NCBI GenBank assembly: GCA_947176765.1
Contig: CAMWRX010000014.1
Coordinates: 1 to 46,040, forward strand
Direction: 5' to 3'
Origin: an uncultured bacterium
GTDB lineage: Bacteria > Bacillota > Clostridia > Oscillospirales > Oscillospiraceae
Length of the DNA: 46,040 bases
Positions within the stretch are counted from its first letter, which is position 1, and each line of letters opens with the position of its first letter. The notes beneath the pieces are model-generated. The model had not been told where the DNA came from. It worked only from the letters and a program-made list of their open reading frames with translations, and did no database searches. A program made the translations under genes and the position numbers. Shown here in pieces: positions 37,158 to 45,739 of this stretch.

Positions 37158-39767
37158 TCACCTCTCCGTAAAAGTGGAGCCGATGGCCCGGCGTATCTCT
37201 GCCTCCACCTGCTTCACCTCGAACTCCAGCTCGGCGGCGGGCATACGCACCGCCCCATGGCCCAGGATAATCATCTGCTCCAGCCCGTCGGAGGTGGCCA
37301 CCCGCACCCGGTGCTCCCGGCGCTCCCGGGCCAGGGCATAGGTGGTCTTTTCAATATACATATCCGCCGTCTCCGCCTCTTTGGTGTATACCACATAGAC
37401 CCCCCCCGCCCGCTCAATGGAGCCGGGGTTTCCCTTCACCTTGTAAGCGTCGAACACCACGATGACCTTGCATTTTTTCCACCCCTGGTAGTTGCGCAGA
37501 CGGTCGATGAGCCGTTGGCGCGCCCCGTCCAGATCCTCACGGGCAACAGAACGCAGCCCGTCCCAGGCGTGGATGATGTTGTAGCCGTCCACCAGCAGGT
37601 AGTCGTCCCCGTCCCGCACCTTCAAGCCCTTCCAGGGCTTTGGCTTCGGGGGGGTAGAGGCTTTGGGGGCGGGCCGGAAGGCGTGGGGCTTCACCGGGCC
37701 GTAGGCCCGCTCGAAGATGGCCTCCAGCTCCTTATCCAGCGCCGCCCGGGATTCGTAGCTCATGGCCTCCCGGCGGATAGGGGCCGCTTCCCCCTGGTCG
37801 GGGCGCTCCTCCCGGGGCCGCCAGCCGCTGTCCAGGTGCATATGGGAGCGCACCTCGTCCCAGGGGACGTTAAACCCCGCCCCGTGGGCGCAGAACACCG
37901 ACCCGGTTGGGTTCATCACGTCCCGCTCCGGGTCGTAGCCCATGGCCTCAATGACCGTGTCTGCGTTGTGGCAGGGCCGGTAGCCCTCCACCGCGCAGGA
38001 GAACCGACCCCTGCCCCCGGTATAAGCCGCCACCTCCGTCCAGTAGCCCCCCACCTCGGACACGGGAACGCTGCCAGTCAGGGTGGACACCTCCCCCGTG
38101 GTCTCCGGGGGCTGGAAGTCCGCCCCCATGCGCTGGAGGTCGGTCATGGCCCGACCCACGCTGGCCGTGGGCACCTCCAGCCGGAAGGAGTACCAGGGTT
38201 CCAGCAGCACGCTTTTGGCGCACATCAGCCCCTGCCGCACCGCCCGGTAGGTGGCCTGGCGGAAGTCGCCGCCCTCGGTGTGCTTTAAATGGGCACGGCC
38301 CGTCAGCAGGGTAATCTTCATATCGGTGATGGGCGAGCCGGTGAGCACGCCCAGGTGGGTTTTCTCCATCAGATGGGTGAGCACCAGCCGCTGCCAGTTG
38401 CGGTCCAGCACGTTTTCCGAGCAGGCGGTGTCCAGCACCAGCCCCGCCCCCCGCTCCAGGGGCTCCAGCAAAAGATGCACCTCGGCGTAATGGCGCAATG
38501 GCTCAAAGTGGCCCACCCCCTCCGCCGGGGCGGCGATGGTCTCCAAATACACGATGCGCCCGGGGCCGAAGGCCACCTCCACCCCGAACCGCCGCTCCAT
38601 CAGCCGGGACAGCACCTCCAGCTGCACCTCGCCCATAAGGTGCAGTTGGATCTCGCCCAAGGTCTCATTCCACTCCACCCGGAGCTGGGGGTCCTCCTCC
38701 TCTAAAACGCGAAGCTGGGACAGCAGGGTGTGGACGTCGCCCCCCGCCGGGGGCATCACCTGGTAGGCCAGCACCGGCTCCAACTGGGGGCCTTCCCAGT
38801 CCTCCTCACCGCCCAGGCCCTGGCCCGCCCGGGTCTGGCCCAGGCCGGTGACGGCACACACCGTCCCCGCTGGGGCCTCCTCCGCCGGGGCGAACTTCGC
38901 GCCCGAGTACAGCCGGATTTGGGTGGCCTTTTCTTCCCAGTCCGGGCCTTTCACCGTGTCCCGAACCTTCAAAACGCCGCCGGTCACCTTCAGCCAGGTC
39001 AGCCGTTCCCCCCTGTCGTCCCGGGAGATCTTGAACACCCGGGCGGCAAAGCGGTCGGGCCAGTCCGGCTCCAGGGTGAAGCGGTCCAGAGCGTCCAGCA
39101 GGACGTCCACACCCTCCACCTTCAGCGCCGAGCCAAAGAAGCAGGGGAACAGCTTCCGCTCCACGATGAGGGCGGACAGATCGGCGTCGTCCAGCGCCCC
39201 CGTCTCCAAATACCGCTCCATCAGCCCCTCATCACACAGGGCGGCGTGCTCCAGCACGTCCTCCCAGGGGCCCGAGAAGTCGGCGCAGCCGTCGCTCAGC
39301 CGCGCTCTCAACTGGGCCAAAAGCTTGTCCTGTGCCGTGTCCGGCTGATCCATCTTATTGATGAACAGGAAGGTGGGCACCCGGTGGCGCTCCAGCAGCT
39401 TCCACAGCGTTTCCGTGTGGCCCTGCACCCCGTCTGCGCCGCTGATGAGCAGCACGGCATAGTCCAGCACCTGAAGGGTTCGCTCCATCTCGGCGGAGAA
39501 GTCCACATGGCCGGGGGTGTCCAATAGGGTGAATTCGCAGTCTCTCCAGTCCAGCCGCGCCTGCTTGGAAAAGATGGTGATGCCCCGCTCCCGCTCCTGG
39601 GCGTCGGTGTCCAGAAAGGCGTCGCCGTGATCCACCCGCCCCAGCCGCCGCACCGCGCCGGACAGGTACAGCATGGCCTCGGACAGGGTGGTCTTGCCCG
39701 AGTCCACGTGGGCCAAAAGGCCCACGCAAAGCCGCTTGATATGCTTTTTTTCAGGGCTGACCGCCAT
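37158..39767 (-). CDS. TetM/EF-G-like translation GTPase fused to a YacP/Rae1-type NYN nuclease
   Basis: This 869-residue two-part protein begins with a TetM/EF-G-type ribosomal GTPase. Its motifs are AHVDSGKTTLSE (G1), RGITIFSK (G2), DTPGHVDF (G3), NKMDQ (G4) and GSAL (G5), with domains II-V to about residue 655. After a Pro/Lys linker comes a complete NYN domain (722-860) very like YacP/Rae1, the Bacillus ribosome A-site mRNA nuclease: LLVDGYNIIHAW, VIVVFDAYKVKG, TKEAETADMYIE, RVATSDGLEQ. Likely acidic metal ligands are Asp727, Asp773, Asp802 and Asp827. A protein that opens the A site and cuts mRNA there is suggested. Start ATG 39767 has GGAAGG upstream. Confidence 0.9.
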   Translation of the reverse strand: MAVSPEKKHIKRLCVGLLAHVDSGKTTLSEAMLYLSGAVRRLGRVDHGDAFLDTDAQERERGITIFSKQARLDWRDCEFTLLDTPGHVDFSAEMERTLQVLDYAVLLISGADGVQGHTETLWKLLERHRVPTFLFINKMDQPDTAQDKLLAQLRARLSDGCADFSGPWEDVLEHAALCDEGLMERYLETGALDDADLSALIVERKLFPCFFGSALKVEGVDVLLDALDRFTLEPDWPDRFAARVFKISRDDRGERLTWLKVTGGVLKVRDTVKGPDWEEKATQIRLYSGAKFAPAEEAPAGTVCAVTGLGQTRAGQGLGGEEDWEGPQLEPVLAYQVMPPAGGDVHTLLSQLRVLEEEDPQLRVEWNETLGEIQLHLMGEVQLEVLSRLMERRFGVEVAFGPGRIVYLETIAAPAEGVGHFEPLRHYAEVHLLLEPLERGAGLVLDTACSENVLDRNWQRLVLTHLMEKTHLGVLTGSPITDMKITLLTGRAHLKHTEGGDFRQATYRAVRQGLMCAKSVLLEPWYSFRLEVPTASVGRAMTDLQRMGADFQPPETTGEVSTLTGSVPVSEVGGYWTEVAAYTGGRGRFSCAVEGYRPCHNADTVIEAMGYDPERDVMNPTGSVFCAHGAGFNVPWDEVRSHMHLDSGWRPREERPDQGEAAPIRREAMSYESRAALDKELEAIFERAYGPVKPHAFRPAPKASTPPKPKPWKGLKVRDGDDYLLVDGYNIIHAWDGLRSVAREDLDGARQRLIDRLRNYQGWKKCKVIVVFDAYKVKGNPGSIERAGGVYVVYTKEAETADMYIEKTTYALARERREHRVRVATSDGLEQMIILGHGAVRMPAAELEFEVKQVEAEIRRAIGSTFTER

Positions 39768-39842
39768 TTCGTCACGTCCTTCCGGAACATATTATACCAT
39801 AAGATCCGCGGTTCGTCGATAGTCATTCCCACAGGACAGAAA

Positions 39843-39872
39843 AGGCCCCGGGGCAATATCCCGGGGCCTTTC
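39843..39872 (-). terminator. Terminator after the beta-helix gene
   Basis: AAAGGCCCCGGG and CCCGGGGCCTTT (about 39841-39871) form a 12-bp stem with T-run on the minus strand side (CTTTTCTG). Confidence 0.8.
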
Positions 39873-39915
39873 TCATAATGGGTTTTGCTGTGCGCCGCTT
39901 CGGTTCAGGGGCAAC

Positions 39916-41757
39916 TTACGCCGCCTGGGCCAGAGCCGCTTCCAGCTTGGCGAAGAAGTCGTCAAAGATGACCTGGGCTTCCTCGCCCATGATGACGTCG
40001 TCCGGGCTGCCGGCCAGCTTGATGAAGAGCTCGCCCTCGTCCAGCTCGATGCCGGCGTACACGGCGTAGCGGTTCAGGAACTCCTGCAGCTCGCCCTCGG
40101 GGTCGATCTCCAGATCTTCCACGGAACGCAGCACCAGGTCGTCGGGACGGAAATTGCCGTCCTCGTCGGGCAGGGCGATGCCCATGTCCTGGGCCCAGCC
40201 GATGGCCACGGCCCAATAGTGATCCTCGGGCACGTCCTCAAAGTCGGACAGCTCCCACTCGGGGCTGCCGCTCTGCTCCCACAGGTAGCCGATGGCGTCC
40301 GCGCGGGTAAAGATACCGGCCAGAGGCACATCCACGTCGTCAATCTCCACGGTGGGGTCGGTCACGGGGTTATCGGGGGTTTCCGGCTCCTCGGGCGGGG
40401 TGATCCAATGGGAGGTCATCCAGGCATAACCGCCCTCCGCGAAGCTGTTCACAAAGATCCCATTCTCGTCGGCTACGGCGCCGATACGATCCTCCTCCTT
40501 GAATTCGGAATACGTCGCGCTGTTGCCCCAGCCATCGAACTTCTGGCCGTCGTCGCGGATTACAGTGCCCACGTTGATCTTGACCTCGCCGCCGCCCTCT
40601 CTGAGCTCACTGATTTGGCCGTCATTCTCGTCCTCGCGGAGCGAAGGGGTTCCAGCATAGCCCCACGCGAATACATCATTGTCAGAAGAGCCGCCATACC
40701 ATTTGTTGCCGGCGATCACGGTGTTCTCAGCGTTGACTTCGGTTGAACCGTTACTGTACCAATGTACCGGATTATAGTCGTCGACCGCCATCAAACCATC
40801 GTTGATGATGTACATACCGCCGCCGTAGACATTGGCAGTATTGCCGGTTATGTCGACGCCGTCCATGTTGATCTCATTGACATTCCAAGCGTACATACCG
40901 CCGCCATAGTCCGCCGTGTTGCCGGTGATCTCAACATCTTTCATGTTGATCTTGCCAACATCCGATGCATGGATACCGCCGCCGTAAGTCTGCGAAACCC
41001 AATTGGATATTTCCGTACCAGCGACAACTTCCGCCGTATTGCCGGTAATGGAGACGTTCTCCATATTAAGCTCGCCAACTCTATCTACGAGCAAGCCGCC
41101 GTTTAAAGCGGCGTTGCCGCTGATCTCCACATTGGTGAGCGTGACTTCGGACGCCTGAGTGATGTTAATTGTGCCGCCGCTTCCTTCTCCGGCATTGATA
41201 TTATCCTTGGCGACGACATTCTCCAAAACGGCTTTCTTGTCATTGCCATTGCTCGGATAGGAGTCGTCTCCTCCCGCGTACTCAATGGCCTGGTTCAGAC
41301 CGGTGAGCTCCACGTCCTTCACAGTGAGACTGCCAAGGATCGCGTCAATGCCGGTGCTGCCCAACGCACCTTCCGCGGGTTTCGTGTCCGTGCCCTCAAT
41401 CTTGCCCGTACTGCCGTCCTCATTGCGGCCGCCATTTACGGTCAGGTCGGTTCCTTCGGCATACAGCACATCGCCTTCACCCTTCGTGTACGTCAGCGTA
41501 TGGCCGTTCATGTTGAACTCGACGCTCTTGGCCGCGCCGAACGTCAGGGTATGCTCCGTCGTGACGTTCTCAGTCATGTTGAAGACCCCGTCGTCACTTT
41601 CCAGCACGATGCTGGTACCATTACTGCTCTGGGCAAGGCCATCAATATACTCTTGCGTGATGTCTCGCGCTGCGAACGCAGGAGCCACCATGCTGGCGCA
41701 CATGGCCAGGGACAGGCCCACGGACAGGGCCTTCATGATACCTTTCTTCTTTGCCAT
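39916..41757 (-). CDS. Secreted beta-helix surface protein with SLH-like C-terminus
   Basis: This 613-residue protein has a signal peptide (residues 1-30, ending APAFA). A right-handed beta-helix region (about 80-400) follows, with tandem ITGNTA-YGGGMY type repeats. A Pro/Glu linker (PPEEPETPDNP) leads to an acidic C-terminal region with one SLH-like repeat (FTRADAIGYLWEQSG ... EDHYWAVAIGWAQDMGIALP). The SLH-like part may tie it to the cell wall. TTTAGGAGGAGAAATC precedes ATG 41757. A c-di-GMP riboswitch upstream suggests a surface or adhesion role that changes with lifestyle. Confidence 0.82.
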   Translation of the reverse strand: MAKKKGIMKALSVGLSLAMCASMVAPAFAARDITQEYIDGLAQSSNGTSIVLESDDGVFNMTENVTTEHTLTFGAAKSVEFNMNGHTLTYTKGEGDVLYAEGTDLTVNGGRNEDGSTGKIEGTDTKPAEGALGSTGIDAILGSLTVKDVELTGLNQAIEYAGGDDSYPSNGNDKKAVLENVVAKDNINAGEGSGGTINITQASEVTLTNVEISGNAALNGGLLVDRVGELNMENVSITGNTAEVVAGTEISNWVSQTYGGGIHASDVGKINMKDVEITGNTADYGGGMYAWNVNEINMDGVDITGNTANVYGGGMYIINDGLMAVDDYNPVHWYSNGSTEVNAENTVIAGNKWYGGSSDNDVFAWGYAGTPSLREDENDGQISELREGGGEVKINVGTVIRDDGQKFDGWGNSATYSEFKEEDRIGAVADENGIFVNSFAEGGYAWMTSHWITPPEEPETPDNPVTDPTVEIDDVDVPLAGIFTRADAIGYLWEQSGSPEWELSDFEDVPEDHYWAVAIGWAQDMGIALPDEDGNFRPDDLVLRSVEDLEIDPEGELQEFLNRYAVYAGIELDEGELFIKLAGSPDDVIMGEEAQVIFDDFFAKLEAALAQAA

Positions 41758-41954
41758 GATTTCTCCTCCTAAATCATAATAGAAGTTGAAATTCCGGCGG
41801 ACGGGCGAACTTGGCGTTTCCGCTTTAGTCCCCTGTCTTTGCGTCCCATCGTTTCCAATGGTTTGCCTTTTTCAGAAAATCGCGGGGGTATTTCCAACCG
41901 CTTCCGGGATGCACCTCCCCTCGGTTTTAAGGGTCGCTCTTTTCTTGTGAACAG

Positions 41955-41990
41955 GAAAAGAGCTTGCGCCTAAGCGCAAGCTCTAAAAGT
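41955..41990 (-). terminator. Expression-platform terminator of the c-di-GMP riboswitch
   Basis: AGAGCTTGCGC (41959-41969) pairs perfectly with GCGCAAGCTCT (41974-41984), loop CTAA, followed on the minus strand by TTTTCC. It lies between the aptamer and the gene, 200 bases before the ATG. Confidence 0.85.
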
Positions 41991-42014
41991 TAAACCAATT
42001 TAAAAGCGATACCA

Positions 42015-42098
42015 AAACCGCCTGCAACTGGCTGCCACCCCCGAAGGGAAGGCCCTTTAGCTTTGCGCCGCTGGCTTTCACCAGGTTTGCCCTTTATT
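42015..42098 (-). ncRNA. Cyclic-di-GMP-I (GEMM) riboswitch aptamer
   Basis: The minus strand shows GGGCAAACC (42092-42084), a CTGG-TGAAAG-CCAG hairpin, CGCAAAGC, and then GGCCTTCCC-TTCG hairpin sequence ending GGCAGCCAGTTGC. This is the GEMM-I pattern in order, with the GAAA tetraloop. It begins right after a promoter. Confidence 0.82.
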
Positions 42099-42105
42099 TG
42101 ATTGT

Positions 42106-42134
42106 ATTGTAGCAGAGCCTTCAGCCGTTGTCAA
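42106..42134 (-). promoter_or_regulatory. Promoter of the riboswitch/beta-helix transcript
   Basis: Minus-strand TTGACA (42134-42129), 17 bases, TACAAT (42111-42106). Transcription starts about 8 bases before the aptamer. Confidence 0.85.
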
Positions 42135-42164
42135 GGGGGAAATTTCAAACACCTGAAAATTTTC

Positions 42165-44252
42165 TCAGCTAAACAGCGCCCCGTTTTCCTCAAACAGTTC
42201 CCGCACCTTCCGCTTCAAAAGGCGGTGGCTGGATTTTTTCAGCTCGGGGTCGTCGGCGATCAGCTCCTCCGCCGCCTCCCGGGCCTCACGGAGCAGCTCC
42301 ATGTCGGCGGCGAAGTCCGCAACCTTCAATTGGGGCAGGCCGTGCTGGCGCTTGCCGAAGAAGTCGCCGGGGCCCCGCAGGCGCAGATCCTCCTCCGCGA
42401 TCTGGAAGCCGTCAGTCGTGGCGCACAGCGCGCGAAGCCGCTCCCGGGCGGTATCGCTCCGGCTGGAGGTCACCAGAACACAGAAGCTCTCGTGCTTCCC
42501 ACGGCCCACCCGGCCCCGGAGCTGGTGGAGCTGGCTCAGACCGAAGCGCTCCGCGTTTTCGATCACCATGAGGGAGGCGTTGGGCACGTCCACCCCCACC
42601 TCGATGACGGTGGTGGACACCAGCACGTCCAGCTCACCCCCGGCAAAGGCGGACATCACCGCCTCTTTTTCTTTGGATTTCAGCTTGCCGTGGACAAAGC
42701 CCACCCGCAAGTCGGGAAACACCTTCTCCCGTAGCTCCTTGGCGTAAGTGGTCACTGCTTTTAAATCCATGGGCGCCGTCCCCGGCTCCCCCCACTGGGG
42801 CAGATCAGCCGACTCCTCCACCGAGGGGCACACGATATATACCTGCCGCCCCTCGCCCACCTGCTTGCGGACAAAGCCGTACATCCGCTGCCGCTTATCT
42901 TCGCCCACCACAAAGGTGGACACCGGGGTGCGCCCCGGCGGCAGCTCGTCCATGACGGACACGTCCAGGTCGCCATAGATGATGAGGGCCAGCGTCCGGG
43001 GGATGGGGGTGGCAGACATGACCAGCACATGGGGAGGAACAGCTCCCCCCTTTTCCGCCAGCGCCGCCCGCTGGGCCACGCCAAAGCGGTGCTGCTCATC
43101 GGCGATGACCAGCCCCAGGTCGTAGTACGCCACCCCTTCGGAGAACAGGGCGTGGGTGCCCACAATAAGATCAATTTCCCCCTGGGCCAGCGCGTCCAGC
43201 AGCGCCCTTTTTTCCTTGCCCTTCACCGACCCGGTAAGCAGCGCTACCCGTACCCCGGCGGGGGAAAGCAGGGCGTCCAGCGTCCGGGCATGCTGCTCGG
43301 CCAGCAGCTCGGTGGGGGCCATCAGGGCGCACTGCACCCCGTTTTTCGCCGCCGTCCAGGCCCCGAAGGCGGCCACCGCCGTCTTGCCCGAGCCCACGTC
43401 GCCCTGCACCAGCCGGTTCATGGCTTTGCCGGACTTCAAATCGGCGGCGATGTCGTCCATGGCCCGCCGCTGGGCGCCCGTGGGGGCAAAGGGCAGCAGG
43501 GCGGCAAACTCCCCCGGCGCGCCCTCCAGCACCCGGCCCGAGCCCTGGCTGCGCCGGTCTTTCAACTGGGCCAATCCGCAGGTGAGCACAAACAGCTCCT
43601 CAAACACCAGCCGCCGCCGCGCGATGGCCAGCTCCTCAAAGGACGCGGGGTAATGGATGTTTTTCCGGGCATATTGGGTCTGGCACAATTGATGAGCCTT
43701 CCGGATCCGGGCGGGCAGCACCTCGGGCAGGCCGTCCAGGCACTCGTCCACCGCCCGCTGGGTCAGCCCGGCCAGCAGATTGTTGGAGATACCCGCCGTC
43801 AGGGGGTATACCGGCATGATGCGCCCGGTAAACCGCGCCGCCCCCTCCCGCTCGAACACAGGGTTGGTCATGGAGAACAGGTTCCCCTGGCGCTCCACCG
43901 TGCCGTAGAACACATAGGTCTGTCCGGCGCACATGACCTCCCGGATGTAGTCCTGGTTGAAAAAGGTGATGTTCAGCGTCCCGGTGTCGTCCACCGCCCG
44001 CACCTTCACCAGGGACAGCCCCCGCCGGACATAGCTCACCCTGGGCTGGGCCGCCACCATGGCCGTAATACAGCAGGGCCGGTCCGCCGGCGCGTCCGCC
44101 AGCGCGCAGCACTCCCGCCGGTCCTCATACCGCTGGGGCAGGTGATCCAGCGTGTCCCCCAGGGCACGCAGGCCCAGCTTTTCCAGTTTCCTGCCCCGGG
44201 CGGGGCCCACCCCCGGCAGATCGGTCAGGGGGGTATCGCGTGTCAGCGGCAT
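42165..44252 (-). CDS. recG: ATP-dependent DNA helicase RecG
   Basis: This 695-residue helicase reverses stalled forks and works on Holliday junctions. The wedge/OB domain fills the N-terminal third (TDLPGVGPARGRKLEKLGLR...). The SF2 motor shows Walker A GDVGSGKTAVA, motif II ADEQHRFG, motif III MSATPIPRTLA and motif VI QLRGRVGRGKHES. ATG 44252 with GGAGGTG upstream is chosen; the frame to 44411 is an overlap into tmrB. Length fits (about 680-700). Confidence 0.97.
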   Translation of the reverse strand: MPLTRDTPLTDLPGVGPARGRKLEKLGLRALGDTLDHLPQRYEDRRECCALADAPADRPCCITAMVAAQPRVSYVRRGLSLVKVRAVDDTGTLNITFFNQDYIREVMCAGQTYVFYGTVERQGNLFSMTNPVFEREGAARFTGRIMPVYPLTAGISNNLLAGLTQRAVDECLDGLPEVLPARIRKAHQLCQTQYARKNIHYPASFEELAIARRRLVFEELFVLTCGLAQLKDRRSQGSGRVLEGAPGEFAALLPFAPTGAQRRAMDDIAADLKSGKAMNRLVQGDVGSGKTAVAAFGAWTAAKNGVQCALMAPTELLAEQHARTLDALLSPAGVRVALLTGSVKGKEKRALLDALAQGEIDLIVGTHALFSEGVAYYDLGLVIADEQHRFGVAQRAALAEKGGAVPPHVLVMSATPIPRTLALIIYGDLDVSVMDELPPGRTPVSTFVVGEDKRQRMYGFVRKQVGEGRQVYIVCPSVEESADLPQWGEPGTAPMDLKAVTTYAKELREKVFPDLRVGFVHGKLKSKEKEAVMSAFAGGELDVLVSTTVIEVGVDVPNASLMVIENAERFGLSQLHQLRGRVGRGKHESFCVLVTSSRSDTARERLRALCATTDGFQIAEEDLRLRGPGDFFGKRQHGLPQLKVADFAADMELLREAREAAEELIADDPELKKSSHRLLKRKVRELFEENGALFS

Positions 44253-44292
44253 AGTTTCACCTCCAGGCAAGTCCTGCGGACTTCCGTCCCTG

Positions 44293-44878
44293 TCATCGAA
44301 TGTGCCTGATCTGCGTCGCGGCGCGGTCGGCCAGCCTGCGCAGCCCGCTGCGCCCATCCTCCGCCAGCTCAATGCCCGACAGCGCCGCGATCCGCTCCAC
44401 AACCTGCTCAATTTTCATGTGGTCTGTATGGATTTTCGTCTCCGTAATATCCTCGTCAAACGCCCTCATGCAGCGGTCAATCTGCTGGGCTGCCCAGGAG
44501 CGGCGGCCCTCCAGCCTGGTGGCCAGCCCGTTTTAAAAGCGTCCGCTTCTGTGCATATAGGATGAAATGCTTCACCTCATATTTCTGCGACAGCGCCCCG
44601 ATGAGCTCATCATAATACTGCTTACTTGTGATAGTCATGGGGACGATGATATTCCCGGCATAGTGCCCGGAGATGTAATCAAGCATTTCCAGGTTAAACA
44701 TCCGCCACATGGGGTAATCCTGGAAATCATCTTTCCCAATGGCCGCAGGGACATTCTCCCGGATGAAATATCCCACGTTTTCCGGATCGTAGACATACGA
44801 ATTGGGAAGCCTGCGGTGCAGCTCATAGGCCGTCTGCGTCTTGCCCGCGCCAAAGGCCCCATTGATCCAGATCACCAT
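44293..44878 (-). pseudogene. tmrB: TmrB-like tunicamycin-resistance protein, frameshifted
   Basis: Two frames together rebuild a full ~195-residue TmrB-like ATP-binding protein. Residues 1-117 (IWINGAFGAGKTQTAYELHR, Walker A; SYVYDPENVGYFIR; NIIVPMTI) read from ATG 44878 to YAQKRTLLKR. The rest (LATRLEGRRSWAAQQIDRCM ... DRAATQIRHIR) reads in another frame to TGA at 44293. The shift occurs at AAACGGGCTGG (about 44530), where one extra G turns the expected CGG-CTG into CGGGCTG. It could be a real pseudogene, a recent mutation or a sequencing error. The uninterrupted frame would end at 44477. Confidence 0.8.
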
Positions 44879-44977
44879 TTCATCACCCCATCTGACAAAC
44901 TGCGGCCTTCATATCGTTTGCACCAGTATACCACAGCAGGGCAGTAAATTCAACAAAGCGTAATTTTCCCCCGCCCC

Positions 44978-45006
44978 TTGCGCCTCAAAATCAGCCATGG
45001 TATAAT
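44978..45006 (+). promoter_or_regulatory. Promoter of the methyltransferase gene
   Basis: TTGCGC (44978-44983), 17 bases, TATAAT (45001-45006), 33 bases before the ATG. Confidence 0.7.
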
Positions 45007-45039
45007 CAGGGCTAAAATTTTATATGGAACGGAGGATAT

Positions 45040-45666
45040 ATGAGCATGGATCACCCAGCAATTCCATTTTGGGAGGAAACCTACCGAAATGATAACGTTA
45101 TGACCTTTTCCATTGAGCCAAATCAGACGGTCAGGAAATTTGAACATCTGCTTGACAAGCACTCCCGCATCTTGGAAGCGGGCTGTGGAGAGGGTCAAAA
45201 TGTTTTGTATCTGGCGAAGCGGGGTTATCGCAACATTGACGCATTCGATCTGTCAGAAGCGGGCATTGCAAAGCTAAACCGGCTCTGCGCGGCCAATCAT
45301 GTAGAAATCAACATGTCTGTTCAGGATTTGACTACATACGACTTCCATCGGAGCTATGATCTGATCATGTCCTTCGCAACCCTGTGCTTTGTAGAAAAAC
45401 ATCACTGGAAACGGTTTATCCAGCAAGCAAAGGCCCATACTAATGTCAACGGCATCCATATCATGCACATATTCACCGACGCAGTGCCCGCCTCCGCCGA
45501 TATTGCGCCTTTTGCGGTCGGTCTGGCACGGGACGGCGAAATCAGGGAGCTGTACCAGGACTGGGAAGTTTTACAGTTCCAATCCTATGTTTTTGAGGAT
45601 GAACATCCAAATGTGCCAAAGCACCTACACTCCGTCAATAAGCTCGTAGCCCGCAAATCAAAGTAA
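45040..45666 (+). CDS. Class I SAM-dependent methyltransferase
   Basis: This 208-residue protein carries the SAM-binding motif RILEAGCGEGQNVLYLAKRG (about residues 43-62), followed by the acidic post-I NIDAFDLSE and motif RSYDLIMSFATLCFVEK. The layout resembles TehB-like (tellurite) methyltransferases. The substrate cannot be told. AACGGAGGATAT precedes ATG 45040. It is more AT-rich than recG and may be a recent arrival, like the tmrB fragment next to it. Confidence 0.85.
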   Translation: MSMDHPAIPFWEETYRNDNVMTFSIEPNQTVRKFEHLLDKHSRILEAGCGEGQNVLYLAKRGYRNIDAFDLSEAGIAKLNRLCAANHVEINMSVQDLTTYDFHRSYDLIMSFATLCFVEKHHWKRFIQQAKAHTNVNGIHIMHIFTDAVPASADIAPFAVGLARDGEIRELYQDWEVLQFQSYVFEDEHPNVPKHLHSVNKLVARKSK

Positions 45667-45739
45667 CAAAAAGAGATTTCCCTTTCCGGCTGGTATAAAT
45701 TGTATCGCCTCCGTCCACAATAGGGCCGGAGGTGTTACT

